From assembly GCF_014596915.1 (NCBI RefSeq), contig NZ_JACVWU010000013.1, positions 186,001-250,000 on the forward strand: a stretch of DNA of 64,000 bases, given 5' to 3'. The translations under genes were made by a program, and so were the position numbers. Origin of the DNA: Streptomyces sp. TRM68416. Lineage in GTDB: Bacteria > Actinomycetota > Actinomycetes > Streptomycetales > Streptomycetaceae. Shown here piece by piece: positions 32,263 to 44,842 of the stretch (positions within the stretch are counted from its first letter, which is position 1; each line of letters starts with the position of its first letter). Under the pieces are notes generated by a model that did no database searches, was not told where the DNA came from, and worked only from the letters and a program-made list of their open reading frames with translations.

Positions 32263-35200
32263 TTACTGTGCAGCCGCCTGCGGTGTCCTGGCCAGCCGCA
32301 GGGTCAGAATCTGGAACGGCCGCAACTGCACGCGGACGGCTCCGGCTTCGGTCTCCGCGTCCTCAAGGGGCCGCTCCAGCAGGTCCGTGACCTGCGCGCC
32401 GGCCAGCGGGAACCCGGGGTGCAGGAGGCCCTGGGCGCGGCCGCCGCGGGACTCGTAGAGGCGCACGACGACGTCGCCGGAGCGGTCGTCGGCGAGCTTG
32501 ACGGCCTCGACGGTGATGCCCTCGCCGGTCACGGAGACCACCGGTTCGGGGGCGCCGGCCGCGTCCGCCACGCGCAGCGGCAGGTTGAGGGCGTACCCCT
32601 CGGCGACGGCGTCCTCGATGGTCGCGCCGGGCAGCAGCGCGTAGGTGAAGCGGTGGCGGCCCTGGTCGGCCTCGGGGTCGGGGACCCGCGGGGCGCGGAC
32701 CAGGCTGAGGCGGACCGTGGTGGTCGTACCGCCGTCCTCGCGGACCGTGCGGGAGATGTCGTGGCCGTAGGTGGAGTCGTTGATCACCGCGACGCCGTAG
32801 CCGGGTTCGCCGACGTGGACCCAGCGGTGGCCGGAGACCTCGAAGCGGGCCGCCTCCCAGCTGGTGTTGGTGTGGGTGGGGCGCTGGATGTGCCCGAACT
32901 GGATCTCTGCGGAGGAGTGCGGGGCCCGGATGTCGATCGGGAAGCCCGCCTTGAGGAACTTCTCGGCCTCGTGCCAGTCGATCTCGGTCTCGAAGTCGAT
33001 ACGGGGGCTGTCGGCGCGCAGGGTGATGGTCTGGGTGATGGTCGAGCCCTTGCCGAAGGCGCGCGTGACCCGGACGGCGCCGACGAGGGAGTCCGCCTCC
33101 ACGACCGTGATCTCGGTGGCGTCCAGCAGGTCGGTGTAGCGGTTCTTGTAGTGCTTGTCGACGTCCCAGGCGTCCCAGTAGTTGGGCAGGTCGGTGTGCA
33201 GTCGCAGGAGGTTGCCCTTGTCGGCGAGGACCTCGCGGCCACCGGCCCGCAGGTCGCGTACGGAGGCGAGCGTGCCGTCCTCCGCCAGTTCGACGCGGAC
33301 CAGGCCGTTGTCGAGGACCCGGCCGTCGACCGTGACGGGCCGTTCGGGTGCGGCGGCGGCGAGCGGGGCGCTGTGGCCGGCGGGCACCTCCACGTACGCG
33401 GGGGCGCCGTCGGCCGTCCGCACCACCTCGGCCCGGTCGTACGGGCTGGTGTTGAACACCCGGCTCCCGCCGCCGCCGAGCGCGGTGACCGCCTCGGTCG
33501 TGAGGGTCTCCAACTCCTCTGCGACCCGGGCGTACTCGGCCTCCGCCTCCCGGTGCACCCAGGCGATCGAGGAGCCCGGCAGGATGTCGTGGAACTGGTG
33601 CAGCAGCACCGTCTTCCACAGCCGGTCCAGCTTCTCGTACGGGTAGGTGTAGCCCGGCGCGTGCAGGGCCGCCGTCGTGGCCCACAACTCCGCCTCGCGC
33701 AGCTTGTGTTCGCTGCGCCGGTTGCCCTGCTTGGTGCGGGCCTGGGTGGTGTAGGTGGCGCGGTGCAGCTCCAGGTAGAGCTCGCCGACCCAGACCGGGG
33801 CGTCCGGGTACTCCTCGCGGGCCTTGGCGAAGAACTCGTCGGGGTGCTCGACGACGACCTTGGGCGAGCCCTCCAGGTCGGCCAGCCTGCGCGCCCGTTC
33901 CATGATCTCGCGGGTGGGGCCGCCACCGCCGTCGCCCCAGCCGAAGGGGGCGAGGGAGCGGTTGGCGCCGCCCTTCTCGGCGTAGTTGCGGACCGCGCGG
34001 GACATCTCCTCGCCGCTGAAGCGGGCGTTGTAGGTGTCGATGGGCGGGAAGTGGGTGAAGATGCGGGTGCCGTCGATGCCCTCCCACCAGAAGGTGTGGT
34101 GGGGGAAGGTGTTGGTCTGGTTCCAGGAGATCTTCTGGGTGAGGAACCACTCGTTGCCGGCGAGCTTGGCGAGCTGCGGGTAGGCGGCGTTGTAGCCGAA
34201 GGAGTCGGGCAGCCAGACGCCCTTGGTCTCGATGCCGAAGTGCTCGATGAAGAACCGCTTGCCGTGCACGAGCTGGCGGGCGATGGCCTCGCCGCCGGGC
34301 AGGTTGCCGTCGGACTCGACCCACATGCCGCCGACCGGCGCCCACTGGCCCTTCTCGACGGACTTCTTGATCCGCTCCCACACCTGCGGGTAGTGGTCGC
34401 GCACCCACTCGTACTGCTGGGCCTGCGAGCAGGCGAAGACGAAGTCCTCGTACTCCTCGGCGAGGGCGGTGACGTTGGAGAAGGTGCGGGAGGTCTTGCG
34501 CTTGGTCTCGCGGATGGGCCACAGCCAGGCGGAGTCGATGTGGGCGTGGCCGACGCCGGAGACGACGTGGGCGCTGGCGTGGGCGGGCTTGGCGAGCACC
34601 GGCCGCAGCGCGTCCCGTACCTGGCCCGCCGAGCCGGAGATGTCGTCCAGGTCGAGCAGGTCCATCGCCCGGTCCAGGGCATGCATGATCTCGTGCCGGC
34701 GCGGGTCGTGCTCGCCGAGCTCCAGCATCAGTTCGCGCAGCACCTGGACGTCGAGGTCGAGGTGGAAGACCTCTTCGTCGAGGACGGCGAGGTCGGCGCG
34801 CCTGAAGGTGTAGAGGGGCTTGTCGCCGGCGGTCAGGACGTCGCCGAGCGGGGTCGGGCCGGCGAAGTCGTTCGCGAGGATGTCGGGGTTGGAGGCGGCC
34901 TCGACCAGGTAGTCGATCCGCTCGCCGCCGGCGGCCGGGTGGGCGACCGGCACGTACTGGTTGAGCGGGTTGACCGCCTTCAGCGGGGTGCCGTCCGCGA
35001 GGTGGACCAGGGCCTCGGCCTGGTTGCCGGGCCAGTCGCCCACGAAGCCGAGGTCGATGACCGACTCGACGCGCCGGCCGGCCCACTGCTCGGGCACCTG
35101 TCCGCGCATCCGGAACCAGGTGGTGCCCCAGGGCGGGCCCCAGGGGGTGTCCATGGCGAAGGGCGTGTACGGGGCGGCCGCGGCCTCCTCGAAGGGGACC

Positions 35201-35325
35201 GGCTCCCCCGGCGCCTGCCAGGCCTCCACCTCGAAGGGGACGGTGGCCGCGTAGAGGGCGGGCTTGATGCGCTGGTTGTGGAGGCGCTCGACGCGCTCCT
35301 CGATCCGCCGGCGTTCGTCGTGCAT
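32263..35325 (-). CDS. GH38 alpha-mannosidase
   Basis: 1020-residue cytoplasmic glycosidase, usual length for bacterial class II alpha-mannosidases. An N-terminal beta domain (about 1-240) precedes the catalytic barrel: zinc ligands in GHAHIDSAWLW near 260-270, nucleophile Asp in WLPDSFGY near 373, and HQFHDILPGS near 590. Large C-terminal beta domains follow from about 650. ATG at 35325; a LacI-type operator lies 44-55 bases upstream. It follows the GH4 gene in a leftward operon headed by the DeoR regulator. It should trim alpha-mannosides brought in by the importer encoded on the other strand. Confidence 0.92.
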   Translation of the reverse strand: MHDERRRIEERVERLHNQRIKPALYAATVPFEVEAWQAPGEPVPFEEAAAAPYTPFAMDTPWGPPWGTTWFRMRGQVPEQWAGRRVESVIDLGFVGDWPGNQAEALVHLADGTPLKAVNPLNQYVPVAHPAAGGERIDYLVEAASNPDILANDFAGPTPLGDVLTAGDKPLYTFRRADLAVLDEEVFHLDLDVQVLRELMLELGEHDPRRHEIMHALDRAMDLLDLDDISGSAGQVRDALRPVLAKPAHASAHVVSGVGHAHIDSAWLWPIRETKRKTSRTFSNVTALAEEYEDFVFACSQAQQYEWVRDHYPQVWERIKKSVEKGQWAPVGGMWVESDGNLPGGEAIARQLVHGKRFFIEHFGIETKGVWLPDSFGYNAAYPQLAKLAGNEWFLTQKISWNQTNTFPHHTFWWEGIDGTRIFTHFPPIDTYNARFSGEEMSRAVRNYAEKGGANRSLAPFGWGDGGGGPTREIMERARRLADLEGSPKVVVEHPDEFFAKAREEYPDAPVWVGELYLELHRATYTTQARTKQGNRRSEHKLREAELWATTAALHAPGYTYPYEKLDRLWKTVLLHQFHDILPGSSIAWVHREAEAEYARVAEELETLTTEAVTALGGGGSRVFNTSPYDRAEVVRTADGAPAYVEVPAGHSAPLAAAAPERPVTVDGRVLDNGLVRVELAEDGTLASVRDLRAGGREVLADKGNLLRLHTDLPNYWDAWDVDKHYKNRYTDLLDATEITVVEADSLVGAVRVTRAFGKGSTITQTITLRADSPRIDFETEIDWHEAEKFLKAGFPIDIRAPHSSAEIQFGHIQRPTHTNTSWEAARFEVSGHRWVHVGEPGYGVAVINDSTYGHDISRTVREDGGTTTTVRLSLVRAPRVPDPEADQGRHRFTYALLPGATIEDAVAEGYALNLPLRVADAAGAPEPVVSVTGEGITVEAVKLADDRSGDVVVRLYESRGGRAQGLLHPGFPLAGAQVTDLLERPLEDAETEAGAVRVQLRPFQILTLRLARTPQAAAQ

Positions 35326-35368
35326 GAAAGTCTCCAGTGGGCGTGCGGGGGAAGCGCGTCGGTCGGGA

Positions 35369-35380
35369 GAAAGCGCTTAC
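35369..35380. promoter_or_regulatory. LacI-type operator before the mannosidase gene
   Basis: GAAAGCGCTTAC, a palindrome with one mismatched pair around the CG centre typical of LacI/CebR-like sites. It lies between the GH4 stop (35391) and the mannosidase start, implying extra control of the mannosidase gene. Confidence 0.5.
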
Positions 35381-35390
35381 CGCGATGAGC

Positions 35391-36728
35391 TTACTTAAGG
35401 TACGCCAGGCCGGGGTGGACCTCGGTGTAGCCCTCCACCAGCCTGCGGGCGACGTTCACGGAGTCGACCAGCGGATGCAGGGCGAAGGCCTTCACGGCGG
35501 TGGTCCGGGAACCGGACTCGGCCGCGGCCAGGACCTCGCGCTCGACGGCCTTGACCGAGCAGACGAGCCCGGTGGCGTGGTCGGGGAGCGGGTCGACGGC
35601 GACGGGGTGCGCGCCGTTGGCGTCGACGAGGCAGGGGACCTCGATGACGGCGTCGGCGTCGAGGACGGAGAGCGTGCCGCGGTTGCGCACGTTGAGGATC
35701 AGCGTGGTGCGCTCGTCCCGGGCGATGGCCCGCATCAGCGCGAGGGCGACCTTCTCGTAGCCGCCGGAGAGGTCGTCGGCCTCGCGTTCGCCGGCGCCCG
35801 CGGTCTCCCGGTTCTCGGCCATGTACGTCGCCTCGCGCTCGGCGCGGGTGCGGTCCCAGGCGGTCAGTGCGGAGCGGTCCGGGTTGCCGGTCTCCTCGTA
35901 GAAGCGGGCCTGCTGGTCGCGGAGGAAGGCGCCGCGGGTCTGCTCGGCCTCCTGGTAGGCGCGGACGGCCTCGCGGTTGAAGTAGTAGTAGTGCAGGTAC
36001 TCGTTCGGGATCGCGCCGAGGGACTGGAGCCAGTCGGTGCCGAACAGCCTGCCCTCCTCGAAGGAGCCGAGCAGTGCGGGGTCGGCGAGCAGCCGCGGGA
36101 GTTCGTCGCGGCCGGCGACGCGCAGGCCGCGGACCCAGCCGAGGTGGTTGAGGCCGACGTAGTCGATCCAGGCCTCCGTCGGGTTCGCGCCGAGCACCCG
36201 GGCGATACGGCGGCCGAGGCCGACCGGTGAGTCGCAGATGCCGATGACCCGGTTGCCGAGGTGGCGGGACATGGCCTCGGTGACCAGGCCGGCGGGGTTG
36301 GTGAAGTTGATGACCCAGGCGTCGGGGGCGAGGCGGGCCACGCGCCGGGCGATCTCGACGGCGACGGGGACGGTCCGCAGTCCGTAGGCGATGCCGCCGG
36401 CGCCCACCGTCTCCTGGCCGAGGACGCCCTCGGCGAGCGCCACCCGCTCGTCGTTGGCGCGCCCCTCCAGGCCGCCGACACGGATCGCGGAGAAGACGAA
36501 GTCGGCGCCGCGCAGGGCCTCGTCGAGGTCGGTGGTGGCCTTGACCCGGGGGGCGTCGAAGACCTGGACGGCCTGTTCGGCGAGCACGCGGGTGACCGCG
36601 GAGAGCCGGCGCGGATCCAGGTCGTGCAGGACGACCTCGGTCACCCGGCCCTCGCCGTGGTCCCCCAGCAGCGCCCCGTACACGAGGGGCACGCGGAATC
36701 CGCCGCCGCCCAGAATCGTCAGCTTCAT
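35391..36728 (-). CDS. GH4 family NAD-dependent glycosidase
   Basis: 445-residue NAD+/Mn2+-dependent glycosidase with N-terminal LTILGGGGFRVP, NFTNPAGLVTEA, and the metal ligands Cys in GICDSPVGLG near 165 and His in GLNHLGW near 195. GH4 acts by oxidation at C3 and covers 6-phospho-beta-glucosidases, alpha-glucosidases and alpha-galactosidases. With an ABC importer rather than a PTS next door, the substrate need not be phosphorylated unless the PfkB-like kinase acts first. ATG at 36728 overlaps the regulator's stop (ATGA). The stop is TAA, rare here. Confidence 0.87.
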   Translation of the reverse strand: MKLTILGGGGFRVPLVYGALLGDHGEGRVTEVVLHDLDPRRLSAVTRVLAEQAVQVFDAPRVKATTDLDEALRGADFVFSAIRVGGLEGRANDERVALAEGVLGQETVGAGGIAYGLRTVPVAVEIARRVARLAPDAWVINFTNPAGLVTEAMSRHLGNRVIGICDSPVGLGRRIARVLGANPTEAWIDYVGLNHLGWVRGLRVAGRDELPRLLADPALLGSFEEGRLFGTDWLQSLGAIPNEYLHYYYFNREAVRAYQEAEQTRGAFLRDQQARFYEETGNPDRSALTAWDRTRAEREATYMAENRETAGAGEREADDLSGGYEKVALALMRAIARDERTTLILNVRNRGTLSVLDADAVIEVPCLVDANGAHPVAVDPLPDHATGLVCSVKAVEREVLAAAESGSRTTAVKAFALHPLVDSVNVARRLVEGYTEVHPGLAYLK

Positions 36729-37510
36729 GCCTGCGCCTTTCCTGCCACGACGACGTCGACGCCGGCCTCCTCCAGGGAGGAGCGGGTCGCCGCGTCCACG
36801 GGAGCGTTCGTCACCACCACGTCCAGGTCCTGCGGACCGCACACCTTCGCCATACCCGTCCCCGGGAACTTCGCCGCGTCGGCGAGCAGGACGACCTGGT
36901 CGCTCGCCGCGATCATGGCGCGCTTGACCGGGACCTCGACGACGGTCGTGTCCATCACCTGCCCGCCGGGGCGCACCCCGCTGGTGCCGAGGAAGAGCCA
37001 GTCGGCGTGCAGCTGGCGCAGGTTGTCCTCGGTGAGGAAGCCGACCAGGGAGCGGTACTCGCGGCGGACCATGCCGCCGAGCAGGACCAGTTCGATGCCC
37101 TCGTCGTCGGCGAGTTCCTCGTAGACCACCAGGTTGCTGGTGATCACGGTGAGGCGGCGGCCGTGCAGCTGCCGGGCCAGCCGGTAGGCGGTGGTGCCGA
37201 TGTCGAGGAGCACCGACTGGCCGTCGGCGACCATGGCCGCCGCGCGGGCCGCTATCGCGTCCTTCTCGGCGACTCTGATCTCGGCGACCTCGGCGAAGGG
37301 CTGGTCGCCCTCGTCCACGACCGCGCCGCCGTGCACCCGGGTGAGCAGTCCGTCCTCCTCCAGCTTGACCAGGTCGCGCCGGATGGTGGCGGGGCTCACG
37401 CCGAGCTGCTCGGAGAGGTCGGTCACAGCCGCGGGGCCGCCCGAGCGCAGGGCCCGCAGGATGAGTTGGTGTCGTCGTTCTGCCAGCACGGCGTGAACAC
37501 TACTCGTCAT
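36725..37510 (-). CDS. DeoR-family transcriptional regulator
   Basis: 261-residue sugar-phosphate-responsive regulator. The winged helix is at residues 5-57 with VSPATIRRDLVKLEEDGLLTRVHGGA, the family signature; the C-terminal DeoRC sensor has DIGTTAYRLA and FLGTSGVRPG. I chose ATG at 37510 over a TTG two codons earlier. It is first in the leftward operon and divergent from the kinase-importer operon, with short direct repeats in the shared promoter region, so it probably controls both arms with a phosphorylated sugar as inducer. Confidence 0.88.
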   Translation of the reverse strand: MTSSVHAVLAERRHQLILRALRSGGPAAVTDLSEQLGVSPATIRRDLVKLEEDGLLTRVHGGAVVDEGDQPFAEVAEIRVAEKDAIAARAAAMVADGQSVLLDIGTTAYRLARQLHGRRLTVITSNLVVYEELADDEGIELVLLGGMVRREYRSLVGFLTEDNLRQLHADWLFLGTSGVRPGGQVMDTTVVEVPVKRAMIAASDQVVLLADAAKFPGTGMAKVCGPQDLDVVVTNAPVDAATRSSLEEAGVDVVVAGKAQA

Positions 37511-37525
37511 TCTCAATCAAATCTA

Positions 37526-37540
37526 TGCTCACTTCTGCTC
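37526..37540. promoter_or_regulatory. Helically phased TGCTC direct repeats, candidate DeoR operator
   Basis: TGCTC at 37526-37530 and 37536-37540, 10 bases apart, in an AT-rich stretch between the divergent DeoR and PfkB genes. DeoR-family proteins often bind direct repeats. Confidence 0.4.
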
Positions 37541-37545
37541 GACTA

Positions 37546-37574
37546 TTGACCAATCTCGCAGAGCGGCGCACGAT
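37546..37574 (+). promoter_or_regulatory. Vegetative-type promoter of the kinase-importer operon
   Basis: TTGACC (-35, 37546-37551), 17-base spacer, CACGAT (-10, 37569-37574), ending 43 bases before the PfkB start and just downstream of the TGCTC repeats. Confidence 0.5.
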
Positions 37575-37617
37575 TCCGTGCACCGAAATCGAACGGTTCT
37601 GACGAGAGGGCGCTGCC

Positions 37618-38637
37618 TTGGACGACGACCGGCCCGACGTGCTGCTGACCGGGCTGCTCTTCTACGACCTCGTCCTGACGGGGCTCGGGAAGCCGCCGAC
37701 GCCGGGTGAGGAGATCTGGACCTCCGGGATGGGCAGCGGCCCCGGCGGCATCGCGAACCTCGCGGTGGCCGCGTCCCGCTTCGGCCTGCGGACCTCCCTG
37801 GCCACGGTCTTCGGCGACGACTTCTACGGCGCCCACTGCCGCGAGGTCCTCGCCGGCCAGGAGCACATCGACCTCTCGCTCTCCCGCACCGCGGCCGGCC
37901 GGCCCACCCCGGTCACCGTCTCGCTGGCCTACGGCGACGACCGGGCCCTGGTCACCCACGGCCAGGAGCCCCCGTACTCGCAGGACGCGCTGATGGGCGA
38001 CCCGCCCGAGGCGCGCACGGCGCTCGTCCACATCGAGGCCGAGCCGCGCGAGTGGATCGGCAAGGCCGCCGCGAACGGCACGCTGATCTACGCCGACGTC
38101 GGCTGGGACCCCACCCAGCGGTGGTCGTCCGACCTGCTCGACCAGCTCTCCCTGTGCCACGCCTTCCTCCCCAACGAGACCGAGGCGACCGCCTACACCC
38201 GCACCGACAGCGCGGCCGCGGCCCTGCGCGCGCTCGCCGAGCTGGTGCCGGTCGTCGTGGTCACCCGCGGCGGCGACGGAGCGATCGCCGTCGACCAGAC
38301 CACCGGCGAGTACGCGGAGGTCCCGGCCCTCGACGTCGATGTCCTCGACGCGACCGGCGCCGGAGACGTCTTCGGCGCGAGCTTCGTCACCGCCTGTCTC
38401 GGCGGCTGGCCGCTGGCCGAGCGGCTGCGCTTCGCGGCGCTGGCCGCCGGTCTGTCCGTACAGCAGCACGGCGGCGCGCTCGCGGCGCCCGGCTGGTACG
38501 GCGTCGACCGGTGGTGGCGCTCGCTCACCGACCCCGAACTCCGGCGCGCGTACGGCTTCCTGGCCGACCGGCTCCCCGCGGACCCGGGACCCCCGGTCCG
38601 GCACGCGCCGGTCACTCCCCCCGCACCGCACCACTGA
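37618..38637 (+). CDS. PfkB-family carbohydrate kinase
   Basis: 339-residue sugar kinase of the ribokinase fold. N-terminal GPGGIANLAVAASRFG binds the sugar; the ATP/catalytic motif DATGAGDVFGASF is near residues 243-255. Start TTG at 37618 sits seven bases after GAGAGGG; no ATG is available near. First gene of the rightward operon. It probably phosphorylates the sugar freed by the glycosidases or the incoming substrate. Confidence 0.87.
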   Translation: MDDDRPDVLLTGLLFYDLVLTGLGKPPTPGEEIWTSGMGSGPGGIANLAVAASRFGLRTSLATVFGDDFYGAHCREVLAGQEHIDLSLSRTAAGRPTPVTVSLAYGDDRALVTHGQEPPYSQDALMGDPPEARTALVHIEAEPREWIGKAAANGTLIYADVGWDPTQRWSSDLLDQLSLCHAFLPNETEATAYTRTDSAAAALRALAELVPVVVVTRGGDGAIAVDQTTGEYAEVPALDVDVLDATGAGDVFGASFVTACLGGWPLAERLRFAALAAGLSVQQHGGALAAPGWYGVDRWWRSLTDPELRRAYGFLADRLPADPGPPVRHAPVTPPAPHH

Positions 38638-38677
38638 CCCCCTCCGAATGGAACGAACCCGAAAGGCGGTGGGAGCT

Positions 38678-39964
38678 GTGCGGCTCTCACGAAGAGGCCT
38701 GCTGCGCGCGGGCCTGGCCGGTACGGCCGCCACGGCGCTCGGCGGACTGGCGTCCGGCTGCGCCGTACCGACCGGCTCCACCGGCCGGAACATGGTGCTC
38801 TGGTACTGGAGCGGCGGCCTGAGCGACACGGTCGTCAAGAACGCCAAGGCGCGCTACGACAGCGCCGTGGAGCTCAGGGCCGTCCAGATCGGCGGCTACT
38901 ACCGCTCCAAGCTGATCACCACGATGGCCGGCAACGCCCACATCCCCGACATCGCCGGGCTCAAGGGCGAGGACATGGCGTCCTACCTGCCCAACGCGGA
39001 CCAGTTCGTCGACCTGCGCACGCTGGGCGCGGAGAAGTTCAAGAGCCAGTACCTGGAATGGAAGTGGGACCAGGGCATCGCGGACGACGGCTCGATGATC
39101 GGCTTCCCGATCGACTGCGGGCCGGTCGCGCACCTCTACCAGTACGACGTGTTCCGCAAGGCCGGACTGCCCTACGAACCCGCCGACGTCTCCGCCGAGT
39201 TGAACACCTGGGAGAAGTTCTTCGCCGCCGGTGAGCGGCTGAAGAAGCGGCTCCCGGGCACCGACCTGCTCACCGACATCACCTCCGTCTTCGAGAACGC
39301 GGTGAACCAGGGCAGCGAGCGGTACGTCGACAGGGACCGCCACTTCATCGGCGACCGGCAGCACGTGCGCGACGCCTGGGCGCTGGCGGTCGAGGCCAAG
39401 CGGCGCGGGATCGTCTCCAACCTGGTCAGCGGCACCCCCGACCAGCTGTCGGCGATCGAGAGCGGCAGGCTGCCCAGCCAACTCGGCGCCTCCTGGGCCA
39501 CCTTCGACATCAAGAACGGCGTGCCGAAGACCGAGGGCCGCTGGCGGGTTGCCGACATGCCCGTGCGGCCCGCCAACAACGGCGGCTCGTTCCTGTCGAT
39601 CACCCGGGCGTGCCGGGAGCCCGAGCGGGCCTTCGAGATCATCACCTGGATCCTCAACGCGGCCAACCAGGCCCAGGGTTACCTCGACGCGGGCCTCTTC
39701 CCCTCCACACCTGCCTCGTACGGCATGCGGCAACTCCGGGAACCCGACCCCTTCTTCGGCGGCCAGGTCACCACCGACGTCTTCGGACCGGCCGCGCAGA
39801 AGATCGCCGTCGCCTACAACAGCCCGTACGACATCGCACTCGGGCAGCCCGTCAAGGACGAGATCAAGAACGTCGGTGTCCTCGGCAAGGACCCCGAGAA
39901 GGCCTGGAGTGACGCCATGAGCAAGTGCCGGCGCATCGCGAAGCACCTGGGGGTGAGCTACTGA
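38678..39964 (+). CDS. Sugar ABC importer binding lipoprotein (MalE-like, Tat signal)
   Basis: 428-residue extracellular solute-binding protein family 1 member. The signal has a twin-arginine motif LSRRGLL and a lipobox LASGC with the Cys at 28, so Tat export and lipidation are expected. The body has NAHIPDIAGLKGEDMASYL and other sugar-binding-protein landmarks. GTG at 38678 lies behind a purine-rich AAAGGCGG; the in-frame ATG at 38648 would add ten residues but lacks a clear site. It overlaps the first permease gene by TGATG. The substrate is probably an oligosaccharide with mannose or galactose units. Confidence 0.87.
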   Translation: MRLSRRGLLRAGLAGTAATALGGLASGCAVPTGSTGRNMVLWYWSGGLSDTVVKNAKARYDSAVELRAVQIGGYYRSKLITTMAGNAHIPDIAGLKGEDMASYLPNADQFVDLRTLGAEKFKSQYLEWKWDQGIADDGSMIGFPIDCGPVAHLYQYDVFRKAGLPYEPADVSAELNTWEKFFAAGERLKKRLPGTDLLTDITSVFENAVNQGSERYVDRDRHFIGDRQHVRDAWALAVEAKRRGIVSNLVSGTPDQLSAIESGRLPSQLGASWATFDIKNGVPKTEGRWRVADMPVRPANNGGSFLSITRACREPERAFEIITWILNAANQAQGYLDAGLFPSTPASYGMRQLREPDPFFGGQVTTDVFGPAAQKIAVAYNSPYDIALGQPVKDEIKNVGVLGKDPEKAWSDAMSKCRRIAKHLGVSY

Positions 39965-40917
39965 TGGCCGTCCTCGAACAGACCCCGCCCACCGTGGCCC
40001 CGGCCACGCCCGTCCGCCCGAAGTCGGCCCTGCGCAAGTACTGGCACCTCTACGCCGCGATCTCCCCGTTCTACCTGCTCTTCCTCTGCTTCGGGCTGAT
40101 CCCGGTCGGCTTCTCGCTCTACCTGTCCCTCCACCGCTGGGACGGCCTCGGCTCGATGGAGTGGGCGGGCCTGTCGCAGTACCAGTACCTGCTCAGCGAC
40201 ACCGACTTCTGGAACGCGATCGGGAACACGGTCGTCATCTGGGCGCTGGCCACCTTCCCCATGATCTTCCTGGCCATGGTGACGGCCGTGATGCTCAACT
40301 CTGCGGTCCGCTTCAAGAGCGTGTACCGCGTCGCCTACTTCCTGCCGAACATCACCTCGGTGGTGGCGCTCGCCATCGTCTTCGGCTCGATCTTCTCCAC
40401 CAACTTCGGCCTGGTGAACGCCGTGCTCCAGGCGGTGGGCATCGACCAGGTGGCCTGGCTGAACACGCCCTGGGGCATCAAGGTCGCCATCGCCTCCCTG
40501 ATGACCTGGCAGTGGACCGGCTACAACGCGATCATCTTCCTCGCCGGACTCCAGACCGTCCCGAGCGACCTGTACGAGGCGGCGCGGATGGACGGCGCCG
40601 GTCCCGTGCAGACCTTCTTCCGGATCACGCTGCCGCTGCTGCGGCCGACGCTGCTGTTCGTGCTCGTCGTCTCCACGGTCACCGGCCTGCAGAGCTTCTC
40701 CGAGCCGCAGGTGCTGCTGCAGACCACCGCCAACGACTCGACGTTCGCGGGCGGTCCGGGCCACGCGGGCCAGACGATGGTCCTCTACTTCTTCCAGCAG
40801 ACCTTCGACAACAACGACTTCGGGTACGGCGCCGCGGTGGCGTGGGGCATCTTCCTGGTCGTCGTCCTCTTCTCGATCGTCAACTGGCGCCTGGTGCGGC
40901 GCCGGGGCGAAGACTAG
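39964..40917 (+). CDS. Sugar ABC importer permease (MalF-like)
   Basis: 317-residue inner-membrane permease with six predicted helices and the EAA loop YEAARMDGAGPVQTFFRITL near 200-220, which contacts the ATPase. ATG at 39964 shares a base with the previous stop. No ATPase gene lies in the operon, so it probably uses a shared MsiK-type multisugar ATPase, as is usual in Streptomyces. Confidence 0.9.
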   Translation: MAVLEQTPPTVAPATPVRPKSALRKYWHLYAAISPFYLLFLCFGLIPVGFSLYLSLHRWDGLGSMEWAGLSQYQYLLSDTDFWNAIGNTVVIWALATFPMIFLAMVTAVMLNSAVRFKSVYRVAYFLPNITSVVALAIVFGSIFSTNFGLVNAVLQAVGIDQVAWLNTPWGIKVAIASLMTWQWTGYNAIIFLAGLQTVPSDLYEAARMDGAGPVQTFFRITLPLLRPTLLFVLVVSTVTGLQSFSEPQVLLQTTANDSTFAGGPGHAGQTMVLYFFQQTFDNNDFGYGAAVAWGIFLVVVLFSIVNWRLVRRRGED

Positions 40918-40931
40918 GAAGGCCGCGCATC

Positions 40932-41782
40932 ATGGCAACCGTCAAGAGAGCATCCGTCAAGGGGTCCCGCCGCAGAGGGATCGCGCTGCACGCCGGGCTG
41001 ATCGCCGGCACCCTGCTCTCGGCCTTCCCGTTCTACTGGGCCGTGATCATGTCGACGCACTCCACGTCGGAGATCTTCTCCTACCCGCCGAAGCTGCTGC
41101 CGGGCACGCACTTCCTGGAGAACGTCCGCGGCCTGTTCGACGCCGTCGACTTCTTCGGCTCGATGGCGAACTCGCTGCTGGTCGCGACGGCGGTGACCTT
41201 CCTGGTCCTGTTCTTCGACTCGCTGGCCGCGTTCGTCTTCGCCAAGTTCCGGTTCCCGGGCCGGAAGCTGCTGTTCGCGCTGCTCATGATGATCTTCATG
41301 GTGCCTGCGCAGCTGGCGGCCATCCCGCAGTTCGTCATCATGGCGAGGATCGGCTGGATCGGTTCGATGACCGCGCTGATCGTGCCGGCGGCGGCCAACG
41401 CGTTCGGCATCTTCTGGATGCGCCAGTACATGCGCAGCGCCATCCACGACGAACTCCTCGACGCCTCCCGGCTGGACGGCGCGAACTTCCTGCGCCAGTA
41501 CTGGCACGTGGCACTCCCCGTGGTCCGCCCGGGCCTGGCCTTCCTCGGCATCTTCACCTTCATGGGCCAGTGGAACGACTACGCCTGGCCCCTGATCGCC
41601 CTCACCAACCCGGACAACGTGACCCTGCAGGTCGCGCTCTCCCAGCTCAACGGCACCCACGGCACCACCGACTACGGCATCGTCATGACCGGCGCCCTGC
41701 TCGCCCTGGTCCCGCTGCTGGTCGTCTTCGCGATCGGCGCCCGGCAGATCATCGGCGACCTCGCCAAGGGGGCCGTGCGCGG

Positions 41783-41786
<4 letters not shown>
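40932..41786 (+). CDS. Sugar ABC importer permease (MalG-like)
   Basis: 284-residue partner permease. Helices are clear; the EAA loop reads LLDASRLDGANFLRQYWHVA near 175-195. ATG at 40932 follows AGGAAGG at good distance, and the stop overlaps the beta-galactosidase start (ATGA), so uptake and cleavage are coupled in translation. Confidence 0.9.
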
Positions 41787-44809
<3,023 letters not shown>

Positions 44810-44842
44810 GTCCCCCGGTCCTCACCCTCCTACGGAGCACAC

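Noticed and set aside
32092..35388. Long open frame antisense to the GH38 gene
   Set aside because: It mirrors the GC-rich third positions of the mannosidase, shows only Gly/Val/Asp-rich filler and no domain, and has no ribosome site.
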